This document shows positions 1 through 11,597 of a DNA stretch of 64,000 nucleotides, one piece after another. The stretch comes from Oikopleura dioica (lineage: Eukaryota > Chordata > Appendicularia > Copelata > Oikopleuridae): the NCBI GenBank assembly GCA_907165135.1, contig OU015567.1, forward strand, positions 12,157,001 to 12,221,000. Reading direction: 5' to 3'. Within the stretch, counting starts at the first letter, position 1; the number at the start of each line of letters is the position of its first letter. The translations under genes and the position numbers were made by a program. The notes beneath the pieces were generated by a model. The model worked only from the letters and a program-made list of their open reading frames with translations. It had not been told where the DNA came from and ran no database searches.

Positions 1-261
1 AGCTTACCTCACCTTACATAAGAGCAGATCGCTCTTATGGAGCATATCTTGAGCACAGGATTAGATTAATTTAGGTTACGTGAGCTTACATAACCAGCTG
101 GTATAAAATCGAGCTGAGGATTCTTGCGAACACACACATTTAGGAATTGACAATTTGAGAGTCGATGGTAGATTTTTTCTACAACAGGGACTCTTCCAGG
201 CCCTACAGGTGCACAATGTGCGACCGGTGCTACAAGTACATAAGGTACAAATACAGTTTTC

Positions 262-300
262 TTCTAGGGTTACGGTTAGGATAAGGGTTAGAGTTGGGAT
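262..300 (+). repeat. Short degenerate TTAGGG-like stretch
   Basis: Several imperfect TTAGGG-type units run in tandem (AGGGTTACGGTTAGGATAAG, then GGTTAGAGTTGGG). TTAGGG is the usual chordate telomere unit, so this could be a tiny interstitial telomere-like remnant, but it is too short and degenerate to be sure. Confidence 0.25.
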
Positions 301-340
301 TCGGCCAAGATTCTTGTAAAAGCCCCTAAAACTCATTCAG

Positions 341-629
341 CCGCTTTGAAGAGCATTTCGAAGAAACGCACATGATGCAGTACATGCAAATGCGACTCGC
401 CAGAAAGCGCGAGGTCGAAAATCAGCACCAAGAAAACATAGTGAATCTACTGACCCCTCCAACCACCCCAGAAGACCCAGAAAATTCGAAACGCGAAAAC
501 ACCGAAAAAAACAAAAACGAACACGGAGAGCTGAAAATCGATGAAACTGTAGAAAAAATGAATATGAACAAAAACGACGATCATAAACCAGTTCGAATTT
601 CTGTCATCAAAAGGCGTCAAATAAATTGA
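341..629 (+). CDS. Terminal exon of an unrecognised gene entering from the left
   Basis: An acceptor (CATTCAG) ends at 340 and is followed by an open frame to a TGA at 627-629. The exon reads as a charged, probably helical segment (EEHFEETHMMQYMQMRLARK) followed by a proline/threonine patch (TPPTTPEDPENS) and a lysine/asparagine-rich tail ending RRQIN. No domain is recognised. The upstream exons would lie outside the window or in the first 340 bases, where I see no convincing coding. It could be the disordered C-terminus of a larger protein. The splice acceptor plus the biased but protein-like composition is the only support. Confidence 0.45.
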
Positions 630-3600
630 TCTTACTGAATTGCCTGAATAATCGAGTTGTTTCAAATTACTGATGACAAAGTCCAACATGATAATTAATA
701 GTACGGTGAAACCAATGGTATGAAACAAACAGGAGTATTCCCTTGGCACTGGAAAAGCGTATGATGTTCCCTAAATATATCAATTAGCCAAACACGTATT
801 GTCGATTCGGTATTAAAAACAAAAGGATCTCTCTTATATCAAACAAAACCTCTTAATTTCATCAATTTTTAAGTATTGAGTAATTTGAAATTATTTTGCA
901 TATAAGAATTATTACCAATGGCTTATCAGGAATCATAAATTTAATTCGAAGACACGCCCTTAACAACAAAAAACAGTCATCCAGTTGTCTTTCGAAATCG
1001 AAAGATTTAGTTATAATTTATAACTTATAAATCGTTTTGCGTCTTTGTTTATTGTCACTTAGTAACTACAGTTTTTTACTGAAGATATTAATTCCTTATT
1101 TTCATAGTCAATAAAAACGAAAGGTCAAGAGGGATGAGAATTTATTTGAAGCATTTCGCTTCCGCTGAAATGACGAATTGGTGGGTTTGGAGTTGTGAAT
1201 TTGACATTTTGGATGCGACACCGTTTTAACGTTGGAGCAGTCTTTGTTTAATTGAGCCCCACCACGATGAATTAGATTTCCACCTAACGTGCCAGCTTCT
1301 CCGCTATGATAGAATTTGAAACAAATCCGCTAAAGCGACAAAATACAACCTCAAAAGACATGAAATTCTAAGTACCAGACGGCGAATGCTTATTCTAGTT
1401 CTTGGGCTTTAATTTTTGCGCTCTCTTATTAGCGCGGCTTTTTCAAAACAAAGCCGCGAATCGGCTTCCTAAAATTAGCTTTTCAATCTATTTTAAAATA
1501 CTGTTTCTTCAAATGAGCCGCCACTAGGATTTTCAGCAAAGATCTTTCAAACCCTGACTCAGATTTTCTTCACAGGAAACCGAGCCCTGATCGAAATGAC
1601 AGTACCACGTGACCAAAATTTTCGAAGATGAGATTTCTTTTTGAATACGATCGTATAATTGCCCCTTTGTTGATCACTTTCTGGCTTGGATAGAATGCGA
1701 AAGTATACCCCCTGTACGTAATTGTCAGATTCCCCCGGCGCAGGCGGATGAAATTCAGCAATGCGGCCTGTCTTCTAAAAAATAGAAAATGTCCGCTTAT
1801 TTTCCTTCTGCAGCTGATCCCGCTCTTTTACGCGCGGCCGATGTCTCCCAGGCTTGAATTATGTCAGCAGGCGCGTGTGACACTTCGCTCTGATGTGAAA
1901 ATTGCCCTTGTGCTTTTACTAATGGTATCGAGCCAGCGAAAAGCACCGCCGAAATGAATTTTCGCCAAACGCCACGCCTCGGCAAATGTTTAGAAAATTA
2001 TCCGCAAACGACACTGACTTTCTGGAGCAAATTATGATCACAGCTCATCTTTTCAATGTCGATTTATTAAAAGAATCATCCGCAATAAATTTTAAATAGC
2101 CCATTTTGTTTAAAAAAGCACAATTTTTAGACCATGTTTATTTTCTTATTTTTTTAATCGCATTACCTAACATGGATTAAGCTTACAGTAATTTGAACGT
2201 TAGTAGAACGCCCGTCACTTACGATTTAGGCGATAAGGGTTCTCCTGCTCTTCCGCTGCTGCACTCAAGGTTTAGACTACACTTCCCGGCGCTTATCGCT
2301 CTTACAAAACGATCAAATTGTTGTTTTCGCTCCTCGCCTAGGCCTGTTATTTTAAGTGGCGTGTACCCTACCTTAGAATGATTTTTTGACGCTTTAGAAA
2401 ACATTCGAAAAAATCTGTAAATAAGAATTTTCGAAAAGACTATCATTAGCTTCTTTAAAAATGTGTCTTTTTTCGAGTATTGGTGCAAAGGCTCAATAAA
2501 TTTCTTCAAAAATATATCAAATTTGAAGTTCAAAAACTGGAATTTCGAGGAAAATTCTAAGATTTGCTAGAATTCTATAAGTCCTGTAAGAGAAGAAAGA
2601 GGGCTTCTATTATTTTAAAGGACCTTTTGAACGCTTCTTCTTTCTATTTTTCTTTCCAGAAGAGATTATTTGCTTTGATGATGGCATGATGATCTGATCC
2701 TTCGGGCCGTTCGTGCTGAGTCTACCAGTTTAAAGAAATAAAAAGGTCGCTTTGATCTGGATTATCCTTCGGCGTGGTTGGACGTGGTCCCTTGAAAACA
2801 AAGCTTGAGCGCACGCGACTACATCCAAAATATAAAAATATTCAATTCGAGCAAGTGAAGGATAAGTTATGCAAAGAAACGCAATACCCGGACGGATTTC
2901 ACCTCGCGCAGAGGGTTTTCCAATCATTTGAAACTGTAGTTGTCGAATCAATATTCTAGGTTTTGGCCAGAAAAAACGCGAGTTACTGTGGCAATCCTGG
3001 ATTGTCTACCCCCATAGTTTTGCCCGCCATAACTGTAAAATTTATAAGTAAGCTAAATTTCTTTCCGTGGAACTTGAAATTTGCTTTACAAATATTTTCC
3101 CAGAGAGAGGTTCCACCAGATTTTTAGCGAGCATAAAAACAGATTGAATTAGTAAATCAAATCTATCTACCTCGCTGAGAAATTCACAACTGTACTAGCA
3201 GCAGGCATATAATTTAAGAGAAGCTGCAAAAATAAGAAAAATCCAGATTTTATCAAGATTTCCAAATTTAATAAAAAGCTTCTTTGGAGTTCAATTGTAA
3301 ATGTGTTTTGAGGCTCCGACGAGTATTTTTGCCCGGATGCGGTTGTTAGCCGCGATTCCGGGGAAGATTTTGTGACTCAAGGCTAATTCTGAACGGGTTG
3401 TATGGAACAGGGATAAAATGCAGGAAGGGGGAAGCTTTAACTGTTTTTGTGTTTTTGTCTCTGGGTTTAGTATTTTTCGGTTGTTGGACAAGATGTTACG
3501 ACATGCTAAAACGCTTCCCCAGCTGGGAGATAGCGAAGAGTTGGAGAAATTGATAAGCCGAAGAGGGACCGAACGATTAGATGTTGGAAGACTCAAGAAA

Positions 3601-4312
3601 ATACAAGAAGATAAGCAAAATGAAAATACGAACGACTAAGATTGGACTACTGATTTGCCCTCGCGCCAGCTACTGTACAAACGAGCTTTTAGAAATCGCC
3701 TTTTTGTACAAAAATTAGCGATTCTCGAGCCTTTGAATTGAAAAATCCAACTGATGTGCGGCTTTAATACAGTATAAGTGACTCCTTTTCGTTTAAAAAT
3801 TTTTGAAAATTTGTTCCGGATGAGGCTGGATCCGGGGCAAGCCTGACACGGAAGGGCTGATTCGCCTGCTTTTTTCGCCGCGTGCACGTTTCTGCTAAAC
3901 GCGTTTTATATATATTTTGGCTTCTCTGATATATTTTGTCATGCGCTTTCTGTCAAACAATAGAACGGTGTGAGAACTGTTGGGGGTAAACGCGGCGGCA
4001 AACGTAGCGGAAGCAGCAAATTTAATTAACCCATCGACCTTTCTCGCCGATTTGACAATCAACAATGACTAGCTGCTTTTGCGAAATTAACACGATTCAA
4101 ACCCTTCCCGAGAAAGAAATTAGGTTTTCGAGAAGTTTTTCATGACATTATTGTCACAACAGTGTCCTGTTTTACCCTGACTTGCTTTTCGAAAAGTACA
4201 TTTTTACCTGAAGCTTGTACAAATATACAAAACAGTTTTCTTTTCATTTTTATATCTTTTGCTCGACGATACAGAATCGGAGCCAGGACTAGTGTTTCTA
4301 AGGAGAGTGCAG
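630..4312. other. Gene-poor stretch without recognised genes
   Basis: No frame here shows a domain, a plausible exon chain or clear splice-bounded coding. The best coding-like piece is on the plus strand at 3493-3639 (a frame starting MLRHAKTLPQLGDSEELEKL), which has protein-like composition but no recognised relative. Base composition alternates between AT-rich runs and short GC-rich patches (about 1740-1990 and 3800-3870). Confidence 0.5.
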
Positions 4313-5234
4313 CTAATAAATTTTGAAAATCTTGTCTTCAGTGAATTCGGCGCGGCAACTTGGGCATGTCTTCTGGGGAAGAGACGAAAGGCAGTTGAAA
4401 CAAGCTCGGTGACCACATGGGATGACAAGAGCTTCGGGATGCTCGTCGCAGAAAATTTCGAAGCAGACTTTGCATTTAAGTTTGTCATCTGGCTCATCCT
4501 TGACAAGATTCTTGTCTGACTCGTCTGTTGAATCTTATTTATTCTTTTCTAAAAAGGGCCAGAAGACTGAACGTACCTTCAAGATTATTATCCTCTTTCA
4601 TTGCATTTTTTGTCAGAACTAAGGATCGCTTTTGAACTTTTCTACGCCATTCTTTTATCTTTTGCAGTTCCTCATAAGCATTTTCTTTTTCCAACTTTGC
4701 TTCTTCAAGTGCTTTCTCAGCCTCCTCAACTTTTTTCGCTGCATTCGTGTTTCTCTCTTCTGCAAGGCCTTCTTCTTTTCGGGTCTCTTCATATATCTCA
4801 TTGACCACAGCTGCGCGCTCATATCTCACTAAAATAAATTATTTAGTCATATTTCTGTCTGAGGAGAAAATATTTTTTCCTCACTTTTAGGTCTTGTCGA
4901 ATTAGCAGCATTTTCACAGCATGAACCAACATAAAACTCACGATAAGTAAGTTCTTCCGCGCCACAACCTCTATCAATGTTACTCGCATAGCATTTAAAC
5001 TTTGCATCTGTTTCATCATATTTTGGATCCTTCTGTGTAGGAAACTTTTTGATTACACACTTCTTACAGTATCGATGACCATTTATAGCAGCGGTTGATT
5101 TTGGAGCTCTTTAATCTCTTTGATATCATAAATAGTAAAAACACTTACCCTCCACAAGAGAAGCATTTTCCAATCAGACCAGATGAAGTTACATATTTTT
5201 TGCTCACATAGATTTGCTTATCTATGTCCTTCAT
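4313..5234 (-). CDS. RING-HC finger protein with coiled coil (probable E3 ubiquitin ligase)
   Basis: Four exons (5234-5149, 5108-4885, 4828-4577, 4533-4313) join in frame with GT-AG borders to give 260 residues. The N-terminal third is cysteine-rich (CFSC, then YCKKC, then a GCGAEELTYREF segment with further Cys) and looks like a zinc-binding, perhaps TRAF-like region. The middle is a long charged coiled coil (EEAEKALEEAKLEKENAYEE). The C-terminus is a classical C3HC4 RING: CKVC, then CGHRACFNC, then CPSC. Such proteins usually bring an E2 enzyme to a substrate held by the other domains. The RING sits at the extreme C-terminus, 13 residues before the stop. The family beyond RING-HC is not identified. 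Confidence 0.85.
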
Positions 5235-6079
5235 TATCAAAAACGAATCAAAACTCTAAACCACCGAAAATAATAATGTAAAAACTTGATCGGCGTTTGT
5301 TTTTTTCACTTTTCGAACCGGCCACTCAGGAGTCGACTCCCAAAATATCTGCTGATTCAAGATTTGATAAATGTGAAATCACAAAAGAGCTCGATTCTGA
5401 ACATCATGCTCATTGTAAAAACTGTCACGTGACTGAATGCTCCAAAAACTAGTGACAGCTGGACATCCGGGCGCCACGTTTTCGGTTATCAAGAATGAGC
5501 TTGCGCCTTATCAACTGACAGTGGGAGCGATAGTAGTATTAAAATTCACTCCATGTTCATTTATTATCGAATTCGAAAGACCCTATTTCAGCGAAAAATG
5601 ACAAGGAAAGCTGCAGCTGGAACATGATAAGGTCCAAAAAAGCTGCGGAAGATTTGTAAACTTGCTCAACTAAAAACGTGTTTAACAAAAGCCATTTTAA
5701 AAGATGAGATAGAGACGCTCCAAAAATAAATCATCCAGATGCTGCGGCCTCGAGTTTTTCATTTTGGGTTGAAAGAAGCATTTCGCAAAAATAAATCATC
5801 GTAAACTGGCTCAAAATCGAGGCTGTTTTTATTTTAGAATGAAATCTGATTCAATCTGATTACCAGATTTTTAGATTTCCGCCTCGAAAAGTTATGCAAA
5901 GCGGTGGCGTAGAGGTCAGACCTCGAGGTGGACTGGTAATTAAGCGCTGGAGCCGGAAGCTGATCAGGAAGTCGACACGAAAAACCAAACTTGGACTGAA
6001 TAATATACAGTAAGATGGATGGCCAAGACGTGTCCGAGCAAAATCCGTTGCTCAACTTCATCTGCTCAATTAGATTCGA

Positions 6080-6383
6080 TCTCGAACGGCAAAATAAGGG
6101 ATGAACCAGGATTACAGCAACGACTTTTGCAGCTTGGCGAGTCTGATAAGTAGACAGGAAAATTTACGCTAATGGAAATAATAATTTTCCGACAAACAGG
6201 TTCTCCTGAAGTTTTGATAGAAATACCCTTAGTAGATGAGATAATTATGAGAAGCAAAAACTCTGCTTAAAAATACAGTGATTTAGCAAGGCTCAAATAT
6301 TTACGCCGGAAGGAGTCAACCCTGCCAAAATGCAAATATCCACGATTTAAGCCGGGTTGATCCCTTATTTTGCCGCTTGAGAT
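6080..6383. repeat. Inverted repeat, possible MITE
   Basis: An arm at about 6080-6108 (core CGGCAAAATAAGGGAT) recurs inverted at about 6355-6383 (core ATCCCTTATTTTGCCGC). The arms are about 29 bp with a few mismatches and enclose about 245 bp without coding. This could be a small non-autonomous DNA element or a cruciform-forming regulatory sequence. No target duplication was identified. Confidence 0.4.
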
Positions 6384-9300
6384 GCGTAATCTGATGTCAC
6401 CTTTAAAAGCTACTGGAAAACCTCTGGCGCACAAGCTGACTGGCTCAGGTGGCGCGTAAAGCCTGGGCTGGGTCGCACCGCCGCCAACAGTGGTCTTCCG
6501 TTGTGGCCAGTGAGTTAATTCTTGAAGCAGCTGCAGAGTTAAATCACTCTCAGTAAACAGATTCGGTCGCCTGTGCCAGTTATTTTCAAGCTGGATCCAA
6601 ACTAGATTCGCCCAGAGCCGATTTGGCCACACGGCTTCACCATCACAAACGTGACTCAATACCGGACAAAGCTGCGAGATTTCAATTTTTTTTCTTAAAA
6701 AGATTTGATTTTGAGCTTTTTTCGTAGATATTTTATTGATTTTCGTGGCCACTATTTTAACACTGTGAAGAATTGAGTTAAGGATGTCTACCCTGTTAAG
6801 CCTAATATTTGAATTATTCTTACAAGTCGTGCAGTCATCAGTTTACGACTGTTTTCATCTCTATTTACAGTTACCCACTTTACTGAATGCCATTCTTTGA
6901 AATTTCGTCAGTAGGACCACAGAATTAGCCTCTACCCTTTAGCACAGCTCAGTACAGTAATAGCGGCTCAGTAGTAATTGGTAGCACACCTCAAAGGTCA
7001 CACGAAAGTGACAGGTTTAGAATAGAAATTGCTTGGAAAAACGCGGCTTGGCATTTTATGCGTCCAGTGCCTAAGCTGTTTACTCTAGAATTGAATTCTG
7101 TGAACGGAATTTAAACGTGTCTCCAAAACGGGATTAATGGTCCAGCATTTTCTTTTTTACCCGTCAGATGCAGGATTCAATAGTTACCTGGACTAGAAGG
7201 CATAAAAGGAAATGCTTTTTCCGCTGCGGCTCCCCGCCACTTGAGCCCTTTTTCTTTGTCTCACCCTTTTGCGCGTGAGACAGGATTAACGCGGCCAGGG
7301 GAGAGCAAGTTCTAACCGTAAACTTGGTGGAAGAAACCAGGCCTAAGAAATGGCACTCTTTCGTCATGCTATGGAACTCGTACCTTGAACGAATTCTGTC
7401 AAGCATGCCGACTTTAAGTCGTCAATAACAAAGGGTACTTTTCTTAAGCTTTATTGACATAAGCCCTTATGAGAAAAACATGTTGTAAGAAAAGTATAAA
7501 ACTGGATCTTTCTGACTCACTGTATGATTTCTAAAGTCTCGAGAAAACAAGCTTTCCAGAAAGATACGTGTCTCTCTATGACCTGGATTTATTTTTGAGT
7601 CGCCCGAGCTAGTCTGTTTCGTTTTCGTCGGTAACCATAAAAACGTGAATTTAAAATTTGGCTCAATTAGAGAAACCAAAATAAAGAAGCCGCGCCGCGG
7701 GTTTATTCACACAACTGCCATTTAGAAAAGCGAGAAGTTTTGGATCAGTCGCTCTAAAGAAGATCCGAAAATAAAGCAATTCACGTGCTTTCGGGGGGTT
7801 TTTAGCAAGTACAAGATCAGCTTCTGTAACCCTAAATAAAGAAATAAGGGAAAATAGTTCTCGATATAGTTGCCCGGGAAAAGATTCTTCGAAACCCACG
7901 TTGACCTCCACCTAGACTTTGATTTTCTCTTTAGACTGGGCGCCGACGACTCTAAATTTATTTTCTTGGATATTGGCCCGAGAACTGGCGAGAACTCGCG
8001 GTGCCCCGTTAGACTCGGCAGCCAAATCGTTTTCACACTTTGCCCATTTGTCACGCTCCGTGATTTAGAATCCGATAATAGGAGAAAGACCCCTTGCAGC
8101 TCACCCGCGTTAACGTGAATCTAAAGACGACTCGCTCAATTTGATTTGCACAATTATTACGTTCTCTAAAATGCTGCTTTTCTAAACCAATTTAATTTTG
8201 TTCGAAACTTCTTAGAAACACAAAAAACTGTGACTTTAGATGTCGTTAAAAATATTCGCCTTTTACTGAAAAAAGATGGCGCTGTTCGTGCTTTTGGCTT
8301 TCTTATTGGCTGATTGAATCTATCGAATTGACGATGGTTCCCTTAGGTGGTTAGAAGCATGAGAATTTTGGAAATTGGCAGTTCACCGATTAGAAGAACA
8401 GCGATTCAATTTGTATTTTCTATTTTGGGCCGGGCATTGAATATTCGCCACATACGAGGCTGAGAAAATTTGTGCGCATTTAACAAAAAGGGCGAATCTC
8501 TGCCACCCAATTTGCATAAATTTCGCATATTTTCAGAATTGCCAGCTTACTGAGCATCAGTGACAGTATTTCAGCAACTCTTATTAGATTTTACCGAGTC
8601 AAAATTGGACATAGAAGAGATTTGAAAATACAACAAAAAAGAAAGCGCCAAAATCCGCAAAATCAAGGCCTAAAAATTCACCGACTTCCGGCTGAATCTT
8701 GAATTTTATATTTAAGATTCCGGCGACTGTTTCCGGTGCTTTGTGGTAAATACGTGTTCGAATCTTTGTTCCTCGGATTCGGCGCGTTGTTTTTCTGAAA
8801 ACTGATTAATCTAAGCGCTTATTGTCGGTTTCAATATTTGATCTACAACAAAGCGCCTTGTTTTGAACACTGGGCTGTTTCGATTTGCAATAAATTTAAT
8901 TAGACGTGAAAATCTATCTTCGGCTTTGTTTAGAAACAATTTGTAGGAAATGCAAAACAGGAGATTTAACTCGAGAGCCTGAACAAAGAACATGTTGACG
9001 AGAATTAAGCATATTTACGACTGAAATGTCGATTTACGGTTTATTTTATCTGTCACATGAGAATCAAAAGATGCTATTAGTCAGAGAGCCCAGCCGCGGA
9101 ATCTGCTATTCAAATTGAAGTCAGAGATTCGGAGTTAAATTGAGTTGAGTGTCGATTTTAAGCTGTGTTCTTCGAGCTCCTAAATAGGCTTTGAGTTTTT
9201 CTAATCCTGTCAAAGCGAGACAGGGCCTCGACAACATTACAAATTTCGGAAAGCTTTCGGTCGAAATCCCATTTCCACACCTTTTCCATTTTGAAAAAGA

Positions 9301-9559
9301 AATCTTTGGTCTACTACGAATTAACCCGGGTTAGAATGATCTCTGTGTGCAGCCCGGCAATCGCAATTCTTGCGGGCGGATTATTCAAGATAACGTTCTA
9401 AATCAATGGAATTTTTCATCATTCAACGTCATTTCATCCCATTCTTCAGACAGGAACAACTCACTTATCACAAGATTACTCAGAAACTTATAAAACGAAT
9501 TTTGAACAGCGAAAATATCGAAATTTTCTTCTCAAAAGAAGGTTACTTGATTGAAGAAG

Positions 9560-9704
9560 CATTTTGATTGGCTTAGAAATGGTAGAATGGCGCTATTTTT
9601 GACCAACATTTTGATTGGATAAATTTTCTTTCTGGCGACCAATCACAATGCAGAAAATTCTAAACAGCGCCACCACCATTCGAAATGAAGAGCCAATAAG
9701 AGAT
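9560..9704. repeat. Imperfect palindrome with four CCAAT boxes
   Basis: The left arm carries GATTGGCT and GAATGGCGCTATTT. The right arm carries the inverted pair AAACAGCGCC and AGCCAATAAG. Two further CCAAT boxes lie between the arms (GATTGGAT, GACCAATC). The result is a roughly 145-bp palindrome with CCAAT boxes at both shoulders and GCGCC boxes inside. It could be a non-autonomous transposon or an NF-Y-type regulatory element. Confidence 0.35.
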
Positions 9705-11597
9705 TTTTGATTCTAATTTTGCAGAAATCAAGCATAGAACGTTTAATTTCTCAAATCGGACAAACTTCCGATAAGCAGAATTATTACCGCTAGACAACGT
9801 CATTATTCATCAAACATCCGAAGCTCCACTAATTGAGTTGTTCATGATGAGCTTATTGCAAGTTCTATTTTCCGCTTCGCCCAGCGTTTTTCCGCGAGCG
9901 AATATTTTTCATTCCAACAGTTGCTGTTTATTTTTTCCACTCCGTCCACATGCTAATTGAGTTTAATGTCAATTTGAATATTGTTGTCAAATAATCGGTT
10001 GCTCATTCAATTAAATCTAATCAAATCAAGGTGGCAAAGTGTATTGTCCGCAGATTTTTTGTAAAGAGAAGCTCAACTTTCTTGAAGAAATAATTGAACT
10101 CTAAAGAGTCGTAGTTTTTCAAACAGAATTAAAAGATGATGTTTGCAAAAAAATAAAGCTGTTCGCCAACGACCTGATCCTTGTCTGATCCTTGCAGATA
10201 ATCTAAAGTCACATGCTCTCCAAGTTCAAATTACGGAAGACCCAATGGTGCTTTTAGGCTGGATTCTTGCCCCGCTCGGTGATTTTGGCGTCTCAAATCG
10301 GCCCGGATTTCCGAGCTTAGCCGGCGAAGCTGAATTTCGACGATGTTCAATGTGCCACGATCAGCTCAACCGGATTAGCGAAATTCGCTCAAGAGGATCA
10401 GACGAGCAACATGACGTTCCAGTTACTGACAATTTAGAAGCGAGTTTAGCCAACATTCGTTGAACGAGATAAATGTGATTATTGAGGATCTACTCGACAG
10501 AAAAATTGGCTAATTTTCTTCGACATACGCTTCAGTGAATAGATACGATCTCTCTTCCCTAAATCAATTCCGATTTACTTGTTTGCCAAGAAGATAAAAT
10601 CTACCACATAACAATAAGCTACTACTCTAAATCTCGATTGTTTTCTTCTCTAACATTTCTTCTATTGCCGGTAGCGGAAGTTCGTTTGAGAATTTTCAAT
10701 TAATCAATATTCATATTCTCAATTCTTTTGTTTTCTGTTGATAAGGAACAGTTTCACCTCTTTTAAATTTTTAACTAATAAAAAAACGAGAATTTTTTTC
10801 AGGAAAAAAACTTCAAAAATGATCAACTTTTTTAGATTCAAAAAATAAAATACGTGAAGTTATTGAAGATAAAAATAGCCTCTTTTGTTGAATTTCGTTA
10901 TCATTCGATCATTTATCGGTAAAATCGTAAAGAGTTATGAGGTGTGTCCCGATTGATGCGAGATGCGAGATTCGAGGAATCTTTAAAACCTGCCCGCGCT
11001 GGTTTGAATCCTTTTTTATTGTTTGTAAAAGAGTCTCAAACGAATACCTCTGAAGAACTGAGTACTGTTATCACTTTTCTCAAAAAAGAATCTCAGAAGA
11101 AGAAAAAAGTGAGTTTGGCTTTTCTCCAGATAGGGGTCAGAGAACTCGTGTCCGTCAGAATCGTGCTTTTTATTACCTCGCTGATTGATTTGATTGGTTT
11201 TGATAAGCGAGATTAAATAGAGAACTCAGAGCGATTTCTTGATTTTAAGAAGGTCCGTCAATTATAATTTATAAAGTGAGTCAGGGAGGGAAATTTAATC
11301 TTGTAGTTTCTAATGTCTCTTTTTAAAGTTTACCTAATGTCCCCTTGCTATAGATTTTTTGTATTTTGCAATTCTGGCAAGGAAGGTACTGAGATATGAT
11401 CTAATACAGAAATCGGATGGAGGAAGGAAAAGGGAACCTGAGGGAGTATGAAATTGGCGGATTTGGCCCATTCCGGGACAAATCCAAGCCTCCCATTAGC
11501 TGCGCTCAGGAATTTGTTGCGCGTACTGGGGAAGAGCAAAATAAATCCCCGCTTTGCTATAAACAGCACTGAACACGTTCCATTCAGGCCCTGAAAT

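Larger units (their letters stand above)
5235..11597. other. Long intergenic stretch, no recognised genes
   Basis: About 6.4 kb upstream of the phosphate transporter gene. I find no domain or convincing exon chain. Open frames such as one on the minus strand at 6267-6752 read as low-conviction protein. Two inverted-repeat structures within it are listed separately. It may hold promoter or enhancer sequence for the two divergent genes at its ends, and possibly non-autonomous transposon remains. Confidence 0.5.

Noticed and set aside
6267-6752. 161-codon open frame on the minus strand
   Set aside because: No domain, no splice support, odd composition with tracts from the inverted repeat at 6355-6383. 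Length alone is not enough in this AT/GC-mosaic stretch.
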